Positions 27,647 to 36,817 of a stretch of 64,000 nucleotides of DNA are shown here, piece by piece. Source of the stretch: Balneolaceae bacterium (GTDB taxonomy: Bacteria > Bacteroidota > Rhodothermia > Balneolales > Balneolaceae); NCBI GenBank assembly GCA_017795005.1, contig CP051242.1:62001-126000 (forward strand). Direction: 5' to 3'. The translations under genes were made by a program, and so were the position numbers. Below the pieces are notes generated by a model that saw only the letters and a program-made list of their open reading frames with translations, was not told where the DNA came from and ran no database searches. Numbering within the stretch: the stretch's first letter is position 1; each line of letters begins with the position of its first letter.

Positions 27647-29480
27647 ATTTTCTGGTTAGAGAAACTCCTGATTCTGCTTCCAATCGATAATAATAAATAC
27701 CACTTGAAAGAGTAGCGGCATCAAATGTTAACTCATGAGTACCTGCTGATTGAATTCCATCAAACAGAACAGCTACCTGCTGACCCAATGAGTTAAATAC
27801 TTTCAGTGAAATCTTACCTGTTGCCGGTACGGTATAAGAAATATTTGTGGTTGGGTTAAACGGATTTGGATAGTTCTGATCAAGCCTAAACCCTCTTGGA
27901 GTATCCGGTGATGATTCATTGCTATTTATGATACCTTCAGCATTACCTGTTGTCATCCAGTTATTAATTGTTTGCCAATCATTAGCTTGCTGGTTTGCTT
28001 TCCAGTCTGCTAATTCATCAGGATACCAGTTAAGATCCCCCAGTGGATAACCACCCCAAGCTGCTTCTAAATAAGTTGAATTGCTATATGAAAGGTCTTC
28101 CGGTAGTGGCCATTTCTGTAAGAAACCAGCGTTTGGTTGGTATGACCAGTCTATATCTGAATTATCATTCCATTTAAACATCACAAAATCTAGCATGGTA
28201 TCCTGATTGGTAGGAGGCACAGTAAATCCAGCCGGTTCATCCATAAACTCCATAACATTCAGATTTGGGAAATATTTCTTACCCTCTGCATCAGTTGAGT
28301 CATAATACTCCATAGCTCCTTCACCAATTGCCGGAGGTGGAAAACGAAGAAGGATATCGTCGCGATTTCTTATCTGGTCTTGACTCCAGGGGCTGTTTGT
28401 ATACCAATCCAGAAGATAATCTTCATGGTAGTACACATTATTACCCATAAATACCTGACGATCTTCGTCTTCGAAATCTACCTCAAATCCCAGCGAATCT
28501 ACCATTACCACATTCTGGACCAATCCACCACCGGGAGGATTACACAAACCATCTTCGAAATCATCGAACTCAGGATCTTCACCTGGACAAACATCGATAG
28601 GGCGGTATCCCATCATATTGGTATTCACAAAAATGGAATTGGAAATGGATAAGTCTTCCCACCATCCGGTTTGAATCGCCCACTCAATAGAATTAATTAG
28701 GGTTACGTGATTCATGTAAAGATGAGAAACAAATTCATTCCCCTCCATCATCACGATTCTACTCAGATTCGAAAACGTTGTATTCTCAAAGACAAGACTA
28801 TCAATATGAAAGTCTGTAGATTGGAACGGAAATGAAACCGCTCTTCCGTAATACTGGAAGTGAACATCCGTACCATTTCTGAAGTACGTATCTCTGAATA
28901 CACCAACCCAATTATCTGCTTTTATAGTTACTGCACCACCAGCTTCTGGCCCAATAGGAAAATAGTCAAATAACATCCCTTCAAAGGTTCCATATTCCTT
29001 ATCAGCAACTTCGCCTTCTCCTACTAAAGCGTCTTCAAATACAATACCAGTACTTACCTGAGCACCCAAAATATCTGCATATCGAACCCAGATATTCTTC
29101 ATGGTTAAATCACCATAAGTTTGAATAATATATGCACGATCTATTTCTTCTTCCGTCCAAACAATTTGTGGCGGAGCGGAGTTTTGAACCGTAGTTGCAT
29201 CTGCATCACCTGCTCTTAATGGCTTTGGTGCCACAATTTCCAGATTCTCTCCTTCGTCCATGAATATACTGCTACTTAGTACATACACTTCATAAGGCTT
29301 TAATTTAAATACGGTATTATTTATGTCTCCGTTAGCCTTAACATCGTCAATAGCCGCATTTAAAGTCCCATAGGTGAAACCGGATTCATAATAACCCTGC
29401 ACTTCTACGGTATCTTTCTGAGCCATCAAGCTTCCGCTTAAGAACATAATTACTGATAATAATAGTAACGAATGCCTCAT
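27630..29480 (-). CDS. T9SS-sorted beta-helix-like protein, paralogue 3, next to TonB receptor
   Basis: A 616-residue exported protein, third member of the family seen at 18443 and 20285. It has a signal peptide (LSGSLMAQ), the KDTVEVQGYYESGFTYGTLN block, rung-like segments (YGDLTMKNIWVRYAD, IDSLVFENTTFSNLSRIVMM, NHVTLINSIEW), a GGYPLGDLNWYPDEL region and a T9SS sorting domain (NYPNPFNPTTNISYTVPATG, ending KLTLIK). Its closest relative by eye is 18443, sharing the MMGYRPIDVC and FEDGLCNPPGGGL segments. It starts 37 bp after the TonB-dependent receptor stop and is probably in the same operon, the position that a SusD gene holds in classical Bacteroidota polysaccharide loci. A partner role in oligosaccharide capture is therefore plausible but unproven. 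Confidence 0.8.
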   Translation of the reverse strand: MRHSLLLLSVIMFLSGSLMAQKDTVEVQGYYESGFTYGTLNAAIDDVKANGDINNTVFKLKPYEVYVLSSSIFMDEGENLEIVAPKPLRAGDADATTVQNSAPPQIVWTEEEIDRAYIIQTYGDLTMKNIWVRYADILGAQVSTGIVFEDALVGEGEVADKEYGTFEGMLFDYFPIGPEAGGAVTIKADNWVGVFRDTYFRNGTDVHFQYYGRAVSFPFQSTDFHIDSLVFENTTFSNLSRIVMMEGNEFVSHLYMNHVTLINSIEWAIQTGWWEDLSISNSIFVNTNMMGYRPIDVCPGEDPEFDDFEDGLCNPPGGGLVQNVVMVDSLGFEVDFEDEDRQVFMGNNVYYHEDYLLDWYTNSPWSQDQIRNRDDILLRFPPPAIGEGAMEYYDSTDAEGKKYFPNLNVMEFMDEPAGFTVPPTNQDTMLDFVMFKWNDNSDIDWSYQPNAGFLQKWPLPEDLSYSNSTYLEAAWGGYPLGDLNWYPDELADWKANQQANDWQTINNWMTTGNAEGIINSNESSPDTPRGFRLDQNYPNPFNPTTNISYTVPATGKISLKVFNSLGQQVAVLFDGIQSAGTHELTFDAATLSSGIYYYRLEAESGVSLTRKLTLIK

Positions 29481-29517
29481 ATTTACTCCTTTAATTCTGA
29501 TTTGATTTAGTTAAAAT

Positions 29518-32500
29518 TTAGTATCTGACTCTAATTCCAATATTCCCGGTTAACCCATAGTTCTGAACATTTGTAAATCCCCGAATCGAACGTTGAGAAG
29601 ATTCTGTATTCGCATCATTCAGATTCTGAATATTCAGGAATAACTCAGCTCCTCCATCGAACCATGGTAGTCGCTGACGTGCTGAAAAGTCTAATCTCAG
29701 ATAGTCTCTGTTAAAACTATCATTCTCCCGAAAAACTCCTCCACTACCATTAAATACGTTACTTGTGTAGAGCACTGAAACTCGTGCTGAAAACCCTTTA
29801 TTGTCATACCCGAGATAGGTATTAAGTACGTGGTTAGGCTGACCAGCTAACCTTGAAACATATGATGAATCGAACAATGCAGGTTCCGGCATTGGACGAG
29901 GCCCATCATTATTTATTACAATAACTACATCATAATATGGGGTTTCTATTTCAGAAAATATGCGTGCGTAATTTGCACCAAATACCATATTTACGAATGG
30001 TTTTGGCATGTACCAGAAATTATGCTGGAAATCGAACTCCAATCCTCTAACCAGACCATCATTTGGGTTATTAACAGGTCTGACAATAGTAGCGGATGGT
30101 CCTGTTGGAGTTACTAAAAATGCATCATCCTGACAGCTTAAAATAGAAGGGTATCTTTCACCTAACCGATCTCTTTGATACTGGTTACATACTATTTGAT
30201 AATTACTTAACTGATCTAAACCAGCTTCTTCTGCTAAGTCAGCCCGATAAGAAGCAGTATAAACAAAATTTTCTACTGTCTTCTGAAATGCCCCTACTGA
30301 TAATAATCCCAATTTATTTGCATAGAATGAAACACTTACATCATGATTAAAAGACTTTGCAGGAACAAGATCAGGGTTACCAGTGTAGATTGTTCCAGGA
30401 TTTCCCTGGGTAATAGTAAATTTTGGAGATAGTTGTTGGTAATCCGGTCTGGCAAGTGTTTGTGTATACGCATATCTGATATCCATCCAATCAAAGGGTG
30501 AGAACTTCGTTTGCATCATTGGCAACAGAAACGAGTTATCTGCAGTCGAGGTAGTATCAAACATGATTTGATTTTGAGCATTTCGCTGATCTCTGGCATT
30601 ATACGCAAAGTATTCTGAATTCACTTCCTCGTATCTAACCCCACCTATTACCATGAGTTTGCCTATATCAAACTTGGTCATCGCATAGGTAGCTAGTTTA
30701 TCCTCTCTGTATTCATAATCGTTAGCAAGTTGTTGATAAGGACCATCATACCAACCACCCTGAGACCCGGAGCTTACTTCTTCATTAGATGCATCGAACT
30801 CAGGGTTACCAATTACAAAATTAAGGATATCAATAAGTATTCCCGGATTTGAAACGAAATAAACTTCGCCGAACCGGTTTCCTAAAAAGGAGTCGTATAA
30901 ATCGTCATTATTTGAAGTAAGAGTTGCTGCTGTTATAACTCCCTGATCATTTGGAATTAACCCAAACTCGTCTCTAATGGTAACTGCCAGATTATTAGCA
31001 ATATTATTTCCTGGATCAGCTGAATTTGCATTTCCATCAAAACCTAAATAGGGAGTTTCCTGATCGGTAGAAGTTCTTTGATTAACAATCTGCCCACCAA
31101 ACTTAAAATATCCAGTTACATTTGTACCTACATTGAATGGAAGTTTGAAATCTGCTTTATATGAAAACCTGTCTTCTTCATAGAAATTACTGAATAAGTT
31201 CCCTGAACGAAGTATTACACTTTCAGTTCCACGGAAGGTAGCCTGTCGTGCCACCAAATCTTCCGGAATAATATTTTCACGTTCAGCAATTTCTACGGCT
31301 TGAGTTTGATTGAAGGTGAGTACAGGAGAATCATCCAGAGTATTTCTGGCCCCTGTATAACTAGCAGATAAGTCAATTTCCAGCCAGCTTAAATCATAGT
31401 CTAGTTTTAATGAATGAACTCTCTGGGTAATTTCATTTTCCCCTTTAGAAAGTGTCCAATTCATTCTTCCATCATTGTAATTTATGTTCTGATTGTGGTC
31501 AGTATAATCTCTCTGGCTTGTTGAAAACATATTCACAAATTTCAATGAACCATTTGGGATTTTATAGTCCATAATAAGGTTAGCTCCTAACCTGGTACGG
31601 GTTTCTATATGCCGGTTAAAGCTCACACTGGAAACCTCAACGGGTACATATCCGGTTAATGGATCTACCTCAGCATTACCGGCCGCCAAAGCATAACCTG
31701 CATTCAAGTTATCCGCATCCCTGTCATAAGACTCAGCATTAATCAAGGCATAAATACCTAAATTTTCATCTAAAAAACGGTTACTTACGGAAGCAACTGC
31801 TCTATAATTGCCTAGTGTATTACTTTTAGCTGTGTACCCTTGCGCCACATCGCATCCCAAGCAAGGCCTGATGGAGCTTCACGAAGCTCCATGTTAACGG
31901 TACCACCAATAGAGTTTGCATCCATATCAGGGGTTAAGGATTTATATACCTCAATCATTCTTATCATGTACGGTGAAACACTGGTTAAATCCACGCTACG
32001 GTCATTACTTACGAACCCGCTTCCAACTCCCGGATTAGAAGAAAGACCAATACTTGAGCTTCCGGTTGATGCTAATTGAATACCTTCGACCTGTATTGAA
32101 TTGTACTTAGGAGCAAGACCCCTGATTACTACTTTATTATCTTCACCAGAACTTTGAGTAGTCGAAACACCCGGAAGTCTACTTAGTGCTGAAGCTGCAT
32201 TAAAATCCGGTAATTCCTGAATTTTAGTTTCAGAAACTACATTAACAATATTGTCTGATTGAATTTGTTGATTGATTGCTTCACGCTGACCCTGAGCCTG
32301 TGCTGAAACAATCACCTCTTCCCCTTGAACCGTTTCCTGACGAAGCGTTATATCCAGATCAATCGTTTCACCACCAACTACTTCCAATTCAACCTGGAAA
32401 TTAGCATATCCAAGTGATGTAGCCATTAAAATATACGTTCCTGCCGGTATTCTGGTAATTCTGTACTCACCGTCAATGTTTGTTGCAGAGCCAATACTTG

Positions 32501-32660
32501 TTCCCTGTAAACCAACATTTACTCCAATGAGCGCCTCACCGATAGTTTCATCTGTTACAATTCCTCTTATTTGACCATATCTAGAATTTTGTGCAAAAAT
32601 TGAGCTTATACTAAGGATAGAAATGCCCAACGTAAGAAACAGTACTTGTTTATTCCACAT
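29518..32660 (-). pseudogene. TonB-dependent outer-membrane receptor interrupted by a one-base frameshift
   Basis: Two overlapping frames together encode a complete receptor of about 1045 residues. The N-terminal part (32660 to 31812, ATG at 32660) has a signal peptide (ILSISSIFAQ), a carboxypeptidase-regulatory-like beta domain (about 28-110: GQIRGIVTDETIGEALIGVN) and the plug (VVIRGLAPKYNSIQVEGI, SIGGTVNMELREAPSG), then runs off frame to an early stop. The C-terminal part (31860 to 29518) supplies the remaining barrel and ends in an aromatic residue (GIRVRY), as expected for an outer-membrane protein. Continuity breaks at about 31845, where one base appears to be missing. It may be a real mutation, phase variation or a sequence error. 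The receptor is of the Caulobacter/Xanthomonas-like type rather than a SusC with SusD partner. If functional it would import xylo-oligosaccharides. Confidence 0.85.
31840..31850 (-). other. Frameshift site in TonB-dependent receptor
   Basis: On the minus strand the sequence reads GATGTGGCGCAAGGG. The upstream frame reads Met-Trp-Arg-Lys and then hits TAG about ten codons on. The downstream frame reads Ala-Gln-Gly-Tyr-Thr-Ala-Lys, the expected barrel start. Adding a single G (TGG GCG CAA GGG) restores one continuous frame. There is no long homopolymer, so a slippage-based programmed shift is not evident. Confidence 0.8.
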
Positions 32661-32690
32661 ACCCAAAAGGTTAGATGTTAATATGCATAG

Positions 32691-32717
32691 AAGCGCTTAC
32701 ACTGGTTAGAAGCGCTT
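32691..32717. promoter_or_regulatory. Paired AAGCGCTT palindromes in the TonB receptor leader
   Basis: AAGCGCTT occurs at 32691-32698 and again at 32710-32717, both in the context AGAAGCGCTT, 19 bp apart and 31-57 bp before the receptor ATG. The core resembles LacI/GalR-family operators with a central CG, and differs from the AAATTT-centred motif found elsewhere here. A second regulator is possible; none is visible in the window. Confidence 0.4.
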
Positions 32718-32777
32718 TTCAATATACTAAAGGGTATCAATAATGAAAATTAAATGAACAATTTTTCTTTTTTAATT

Positions 32778-32792
32778 GCGCAAATTTTGCTC
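32778..32792. promoter_or_regulatory. Predicted LacI-family operator upstream of TonB receptor
   Basis: GCGCAAATTTTGCTC is a 7-1-7 palindrome matching the motif before lacI (54231) in 13 of 15 positions. It lies 117 bp before the receptor start, a distance compatible with overlap of an upstream promoter. Regulator identity is inferred from the shared motif. Confidence 0.7.
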
Positions 32793-33011
32793 AAATTAAT
32801 AAGTGTTAATATTACATTTAATAATGTGCTCTATTTATATGATTATTATGCACTTAGAACACCTTTTAAAGGTCGTGTATGATAAAATTTCTCACTAATT
32901 GCCCCTTGTTTCAGCAATAATGACCAGATCTGTTTAAAAAAAATATTTTTCTGATCTTTGGTTTGGCAATTTTTTGTGCGTGGACTTTATCAAACTGTTA
33001 ACAAATAAAAA

Positions 33012-33037
33012 TGGCCCGCCTTTTCAGGGACGAGCCA
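33012..33037 (-). terminator. Rho-independent terminator after the GH10 gene
   Basis: On the minus strand TGGCTCGTCC pairs with GGCGGGCCA (one bulge) around an A-rich loop and is followed by TTTTTATTTG. It sits 27 bp past the stop of the 33064-34389 GH10 gene and ends the GH43-GH10-GH10 operon. Confidence 0.85.
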
Positions 33038-33063
33038 CTTCTGATTGTGAAAAATCAAAAAAG

Positions 33064-34389
33064 CTATTTTAAGAGCATCATTTTCTTTATTTCCCTGAAG
33101 TCTGGTGTCACCAATTCGTACAAGTACATTCCTGATGGCAAATCCTGAGCATTGAAAGAAATACTATATGTTCCGGCAGCCTGATACCTGTTAACAAGTT
33201 CCCGGATTTTTCTTCCAGTTATATCGTACACATTAAGCTGAACTTCAGACCCTGCTGCAATTTGATACTGAATTTGAGTATTAGGATTAAATGGATTTGG
33301 ATAGTTTTGACTTAACTCAAATCCTGCAGGTGTTAAGTTTTCATCAATTAGTTCATTTGATACAGCAAAAACAACATTTGCCGTATCAACATAATCTTCA
33401 AGCCAATCCATAGCATCTTTGGGACGCAGATCAAAAATGTATGCTTCCTGAGCAGAGCGCCACAAGCCGGGTCTCCAGCCCCATAAAGTTACTCCTTCAA
33501 CAGCAGGGTGCTCCCAAAAAACCGGAAATATTTGTTTATACTTTTCCAGCTGGTATGCCTCTGAACCATCATCATCTAAATTAGGGTTTCCATCTATATC
33601 CATTTCCGTGACCTGAATAGGCAAATAACTTTCGGCCAATATATTCAGTACGGTGTTGATTGTTTGAGGAGTAGTGCCTGAGCTTAATGAACTCCCATTA
33701 TTAAACGCATGAGCCTGAACCCCAATACCATCGATCAGATTTCTGTCTTTGAGCAGGTCGACAATTTCCAGATAGCGTCTGGCTTCATTTGGGTTACTTA
33801 CAATTCCATAATCGTTTATTATCAATTTTGTACTATCTGGAAAAATGTCTCTGGCCATTTGAAATGCAGTAATTATCCAATCCCATCCCGTTTCTCCTTC
33901 ACCACCTAAAGCATCCATATAGCCACCGTCTTGTTCTCCATCCGGTGGATCATGTAATGGCTCGTTTACTACTTCGAGATAATCGATATCTGGGTATCTT
34001 TCCGCAACCGCTTCGAACCATTCCTGAATCTCTTCAATTTGCTCCTCCTCACTTAATCCACTAATCCATCCCGGCTGCTGATTTCCCCAAACCAAAACAT
34101 GGAAACGAAATGGGAAACCGTTATTCTTGGCAAGGTTGTAGGCATCATCTAGTCCGCCCCAATTCATTTGATCTCTTGTTCCTTCAACAGATCCCCATTT
34201 ACCAGAATTTTCTGGGGTAACCTGGTTCCAGTATCGGGTAAAAAGTTCAACCTGATCATTTGAATGGACATTACCAAGCCATTTTGTTTTTCCTTCAGCA
34301 AACTGGGAAAAAACATCATCACTTAACAATAATGATAATGCCATGAAAAGAGTAAAAAATGCCGGATTAAGTCTTATACTATTTTTCAT
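33064..34389 (-). CDS. T9SS-secreted GH10 endo-xylanase
   Basis: Endo-beta-1,4-xylanase of 441 residues. Signal peptide to about residue 29 (LLLSDDVFSQ), GH10 barrel at about 32-335 with the acid/base Glu143 in LEVVNEPLHD and nucleophile Glu262 in QVTEMDIDGN, and a T9SS sorting domain (NYPNPFNPNTQIQYQIAAGS, ending KKMMLLK). The barrel is a close copy of the catalytic domain encoded upstream at 34421 (shared WNQVTPEN-GKWGSVEGTRDQMNWGGL region) but lacks carbohydrate-binding modules, which points to duplication with module loss or gain. It is the third gene of an operon led by a GH43 gene, 31 bp after its paralogue, and is followed by a strong terminator. Confidence 0.93.
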   Translation of the reverse strand: MKNSIRLNPAFFTLFMALSLLLSDDVFSQFAEGKTKWLGNVHSNDQVELFTRYWNQVTPENSGKWGSVEGTRDQMNWGGLDDAYNLAKNNGFPFRFHVLVWGNQQPGWISGLSEEEQIEEIQEWFEAVAERYPDIDYLEVVNEPLHDPPDGEQDGGYMDALGGEGETGWDWIITAFQMARDIFPDSTKLIINDYGIVSNPNEARRYLEIVDLLKDRNLIDGIGVQAHAFNNGSSLSSGTTPQTINTVLNILAESYLPIQVTEMDIDGNPNLDDDGSEAYQLEKYKQIFPVFWEHPAVEGVTLWGWRPGLWRSAQEAYIFDLRPKDAMDWLEDYVDTANVVFAVSNELIDENLTPAGFELSQNYPNPFNPNTQIQYQIAAGSEVQLNVYDITGRKIRELVNRYQAAGTYSISFNAQDLPSGMYLYELVTPDFREIKKMMLLK

Positions 34390-34420
34390 CGTTTATTCTT
34401 AATTATATCATTTCAATTTT

Positions 34421-36796
34421 CTATTTAACTAATAACATCTTTTTCACATCTCTGTAAGACCCCGCTCGTATCTCATATATATAAACTCCTGTTGAAAGGC
34501 CTGCAGCATTGAAGTTAATCGTGTACGTTCCGGAGCTATGTTGGCGATCTACTAATTTTTGAACGAGTCTCCCTGTAATATCATATACCGAAATTGAGAC
34601 ATTTGAATTACCTGGAACATTATAGTTAATCTGTGTATTTGGATTGAAAGGATTTGGGTAGTTCTGTGAGAGACTAAAATCTTTTGGAGAAACATCTCCC
34701 GTTGATTCAAATTCATTCGAAACCATTACATCAGAGTTTTCCACATACTCGCGGAGCCAGTCCATGGCAGGGCGGTGCTCATTATTTTCGTTTACAATAA
34801 ATGCCTGTTGGTTATCTCTCCACAACCCCGGACGCCAGCCCCAAAACGTGATCCCTTCAACTGAAGGGTGCTCCCAATAAGCAGGAACAATACCCTGATA
34901 CTTTTGAAGCTGTATCTGATCATTTTCAGAGTCCCCTCTGGCGAAGTTTCCATCAATATCCATTTCTGTTGCTTGAATTAACAAGCCGGTTTCTTCAGCA
35001 ATTAGATCTAGTACAGCTTTTTGTGTTTCCGGAGTAACGGTTGAATTAATTTGAGTACTTCCATTGTTAAAGGCATGTGCCTGTACTCCTACTCTGTCGA
35101 TTAAATCTCTGTCTTTAAGGAGTTTTATAATCTCAACATAATTTCTAGCTTCAGAAATATTGCCTACGATTCCATAATCATTGATCATTAATTTAACGCT
35201 ATCCGGAAATATTTCTTTTGCCATTTCAAAAGAAGTAATCACCCAATCCCAACCGGTTTCACCTGCTCCACCCAAGGCTTCATAATATCCTCCACTCCCA
35301 TCATCATTTGTTTGATCAGTGGGCGGATCATGCAAGGGTTCGTTCACGACTTCCAGATAGTCGATGTCCGGATAGCGATCGGCTACCGCCTGAAACCATT
35401 CTTCAATTTCTTCGAGCTGATCTTCCTGTGATAAACCTTTCATCCAACCCGGTTGTTGATTCCCCCAGATAAGAACATGAAATCTAAAAGGGAACCCGTT
35501 GTCTTTTGCTAATGCGTAAGCTGCATCTAACCCTCCCCAATTCATTTGATCTCGGGTACCTTCTACCGAACCCCATTTACCCGCATTTTCCGGTGTAACC
35601 TGATTCCAGTACTCAGTAAACCTTGTTGCCTGAGAATTGCTGTATACATTCCCCATCCATTTTGCCTTTCCCCGTGCCATAGGTTCTAACACAATTTCAG
35701 GTTCAATTGGTTTTTGAATCCTTACACTATCAATCCAGATACTCTGCCCTACATTATCGGCAAAACTAAAATGAATGGGAGCCCTTCCAACTGTATCATT
35801 TGCTCCTACCTGAAATTGAAAACTAAACTCCTGCCATTCAGTAGTTAGATTAACCTGATCACTTCCTATCCTTCCAAATTCGTTAAAGGCCGGATTCCCA
35901 ACCGTAAAATTAGCAGTTGTTCCGTTTATATTGGTTCTGGCCCACGCAGAAAAAGTGTAGTCAATGCCCGGTTCTACCGGAAATAATTCATTGATAGCCT
36001 GTATACTCCATTGATTATTCCCCTGGGTTGTTACATCAACCCTTAGTGCCCTATTGCCATCTTTAACAGTATCATCGACAATAGCGAATGTTGCTTCGCC
36101 TGTATCCTGAAGCTCAAAGGTCCATCCTTCCACTGCAAGCGTATCGGCTCTTTCAGTTACTGGTGAATTTTCAAAGCTACCATTAGAATTTTGTGACCCA
36201 TTTGGGTTCGGTCCAATAATTTCAAGATTATCAATATATATGATTCCATTTTCGTTATTAGCAAAATTCATTGGAATACCGAAACGCATCGTATTTTCTT
36301 CATCAGCTGCGGTCGCAGTATATTCCATTTCAAACTTCTGCCACTCAGTTGTAAGTGAATCATCAAATTGCCCAAACCTTGCCCATCCACCGCTTTCAGG
36401 CAATCCCAAATAAAAGCGCGCTGTTCTGGTAGTTGTATCCGCTTTTAACCAAACGGAAACCATATAAGTATCTCCTTCAGTTACCAGCAGGTTTTCATTT
36501 ACTGCTTCCACATGCCAATCATCCCCGTCATTAAACACCCCTACACTAACTTTAAGAGCTTTTCCATCTCCATCCTGGGCATCATCAACAATCTCAAATG
36601 TTGCAGCTGCACCATTTTCTGTAATATTGAATGACCATCCCAAACCATTTTCAGATACAGTATCCAATTCAAAGTCTTCAAAACTTCCATTTGTTGTAAA
36701 GTCTTTTATTGGTTGTGCGAATACGGATGAGATTCCTCCAAAGAATAAGAGAAATAATGACAGGCTCAGAATATTTTTTTTGTAGTAATTCAACAT
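34421..36796 (-). CDS. T9SS-secreted GH10 xylanase with two N-terminal CBM4/9-like modules
   Basis: Modular endo-xylanase of 791 residues. Signal peptide to about residue 28 (GISSVFAQ); two carbohydrate-binding modules of the CBM4/9 type (about 32-195 and 202-362, each opening NGSFE and closing with an IYIDNLEI or IWIDSVRI strand); a GH10 domain (about 375-700) with acid/base Glu486 in LEVVNEPLHD and nucleophile Glu611 in QATEMDIDGN; and a T9SS tail (NYPNPFNPNTQINYNVPGNS, ending KKMLLVK). CBM4/9 modules in this setting commonly bind xylan or amorphous cellulose, so it should act on insoluble substrate outside the cell. It sits 21 bp after the GH43 gene and 31 bp before the module-less GH10 copy. 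Confidence 0.94.
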   Translation of the reverse strand: MLNYYKKNILSLSLFLLFFGGISSVFAQPIKDFTTNGSFEDFELDTVSENGLGWSFNITENGAAATFEIVDDAQDGDGKALKVSVGVFNDGDDWHVEAVNENLLVTEGDTYMVSVWLKADTTTRTARFYLGLPESGGWARFGQFDDSLTTEWQKFEMEYTATAADEENTMRFGIPMNFANNENGIIYIDNLEIIGPNPNGSQNSNGSFENSPVTERADTLAVEGWTFELQDTGEATFAIVDDTVKDGNRALRVDVTTQGNNQWSIQAINELFPVEPGIDYTFSAWARTNINGTTANFTVGNPAFNEFGRIGSDQVNLTTEWQEFSFQFQVGANDTVGRAPIHFSFADNVGQSIWIDSVRIQKPIEPEIVLEPMARGKAKWMGNVYSNSQATRFTEYWNQVTPENAGKWGSVEGTRDQMNWGGLDAAYALAKDNGFPFRFHVLIWGNQQPGWMKGLSQEDQLEEIEEWFQAVADRYPDIDYLEVVNEPLHDPPTDQTNDDGSGGYYEALGGAGETGWDWVITSFEMAKEIFPDSVKLMINDYGIVGNISEARNYVEIIKLLKDRDLIDRVGVQAHAFNNGSTQINSTVTPETQKAVLDLIAEETGLLIQATEMDIDGNFARGDSENDQIQLQKYQGIVPAYWEHPSVEGITFWGWRPGLWRDNQQAFIVNENNEHRPAMDWLREYVENSDVMVSNEFESTGDVSPKDFSLSQNYPNPFNPNTQINYNVPGNSNVSISVYDITGRLVQKLVDRQHSSGTYTINFNAAGLSTGVYIYEIRAGSYRDVKKMLLVK

Positions 36797-36817
36797 AGCA
36801 AAGTGATAGATTCAAAT

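Larger units (their letters stand above)
32661..33010. other. Long intergenic region upstream of the TonB receptor
   Basis: About 350 bp of very AT-rich DNA between the receptor start and the terminator of the GH10 gene. I see no gene in it. It contains the predicted LacI operator (32778-32792) and two AAGCGCTT palindromes nearer the receptor start. The rest (about 32820-33000) shows no clear feature. It should hold the promoter of the receptor operon, but no confident -33/-7 pair could be chosen. Confidence 0.6.

Noticed and set aside
31812-31860. Programmed frameshift in the TonB receptor
   Set aside because: No slippery heptamer or long homopolymer and no obvious stimulatory structure at the overlap; a mutation or sequence error is simpler.
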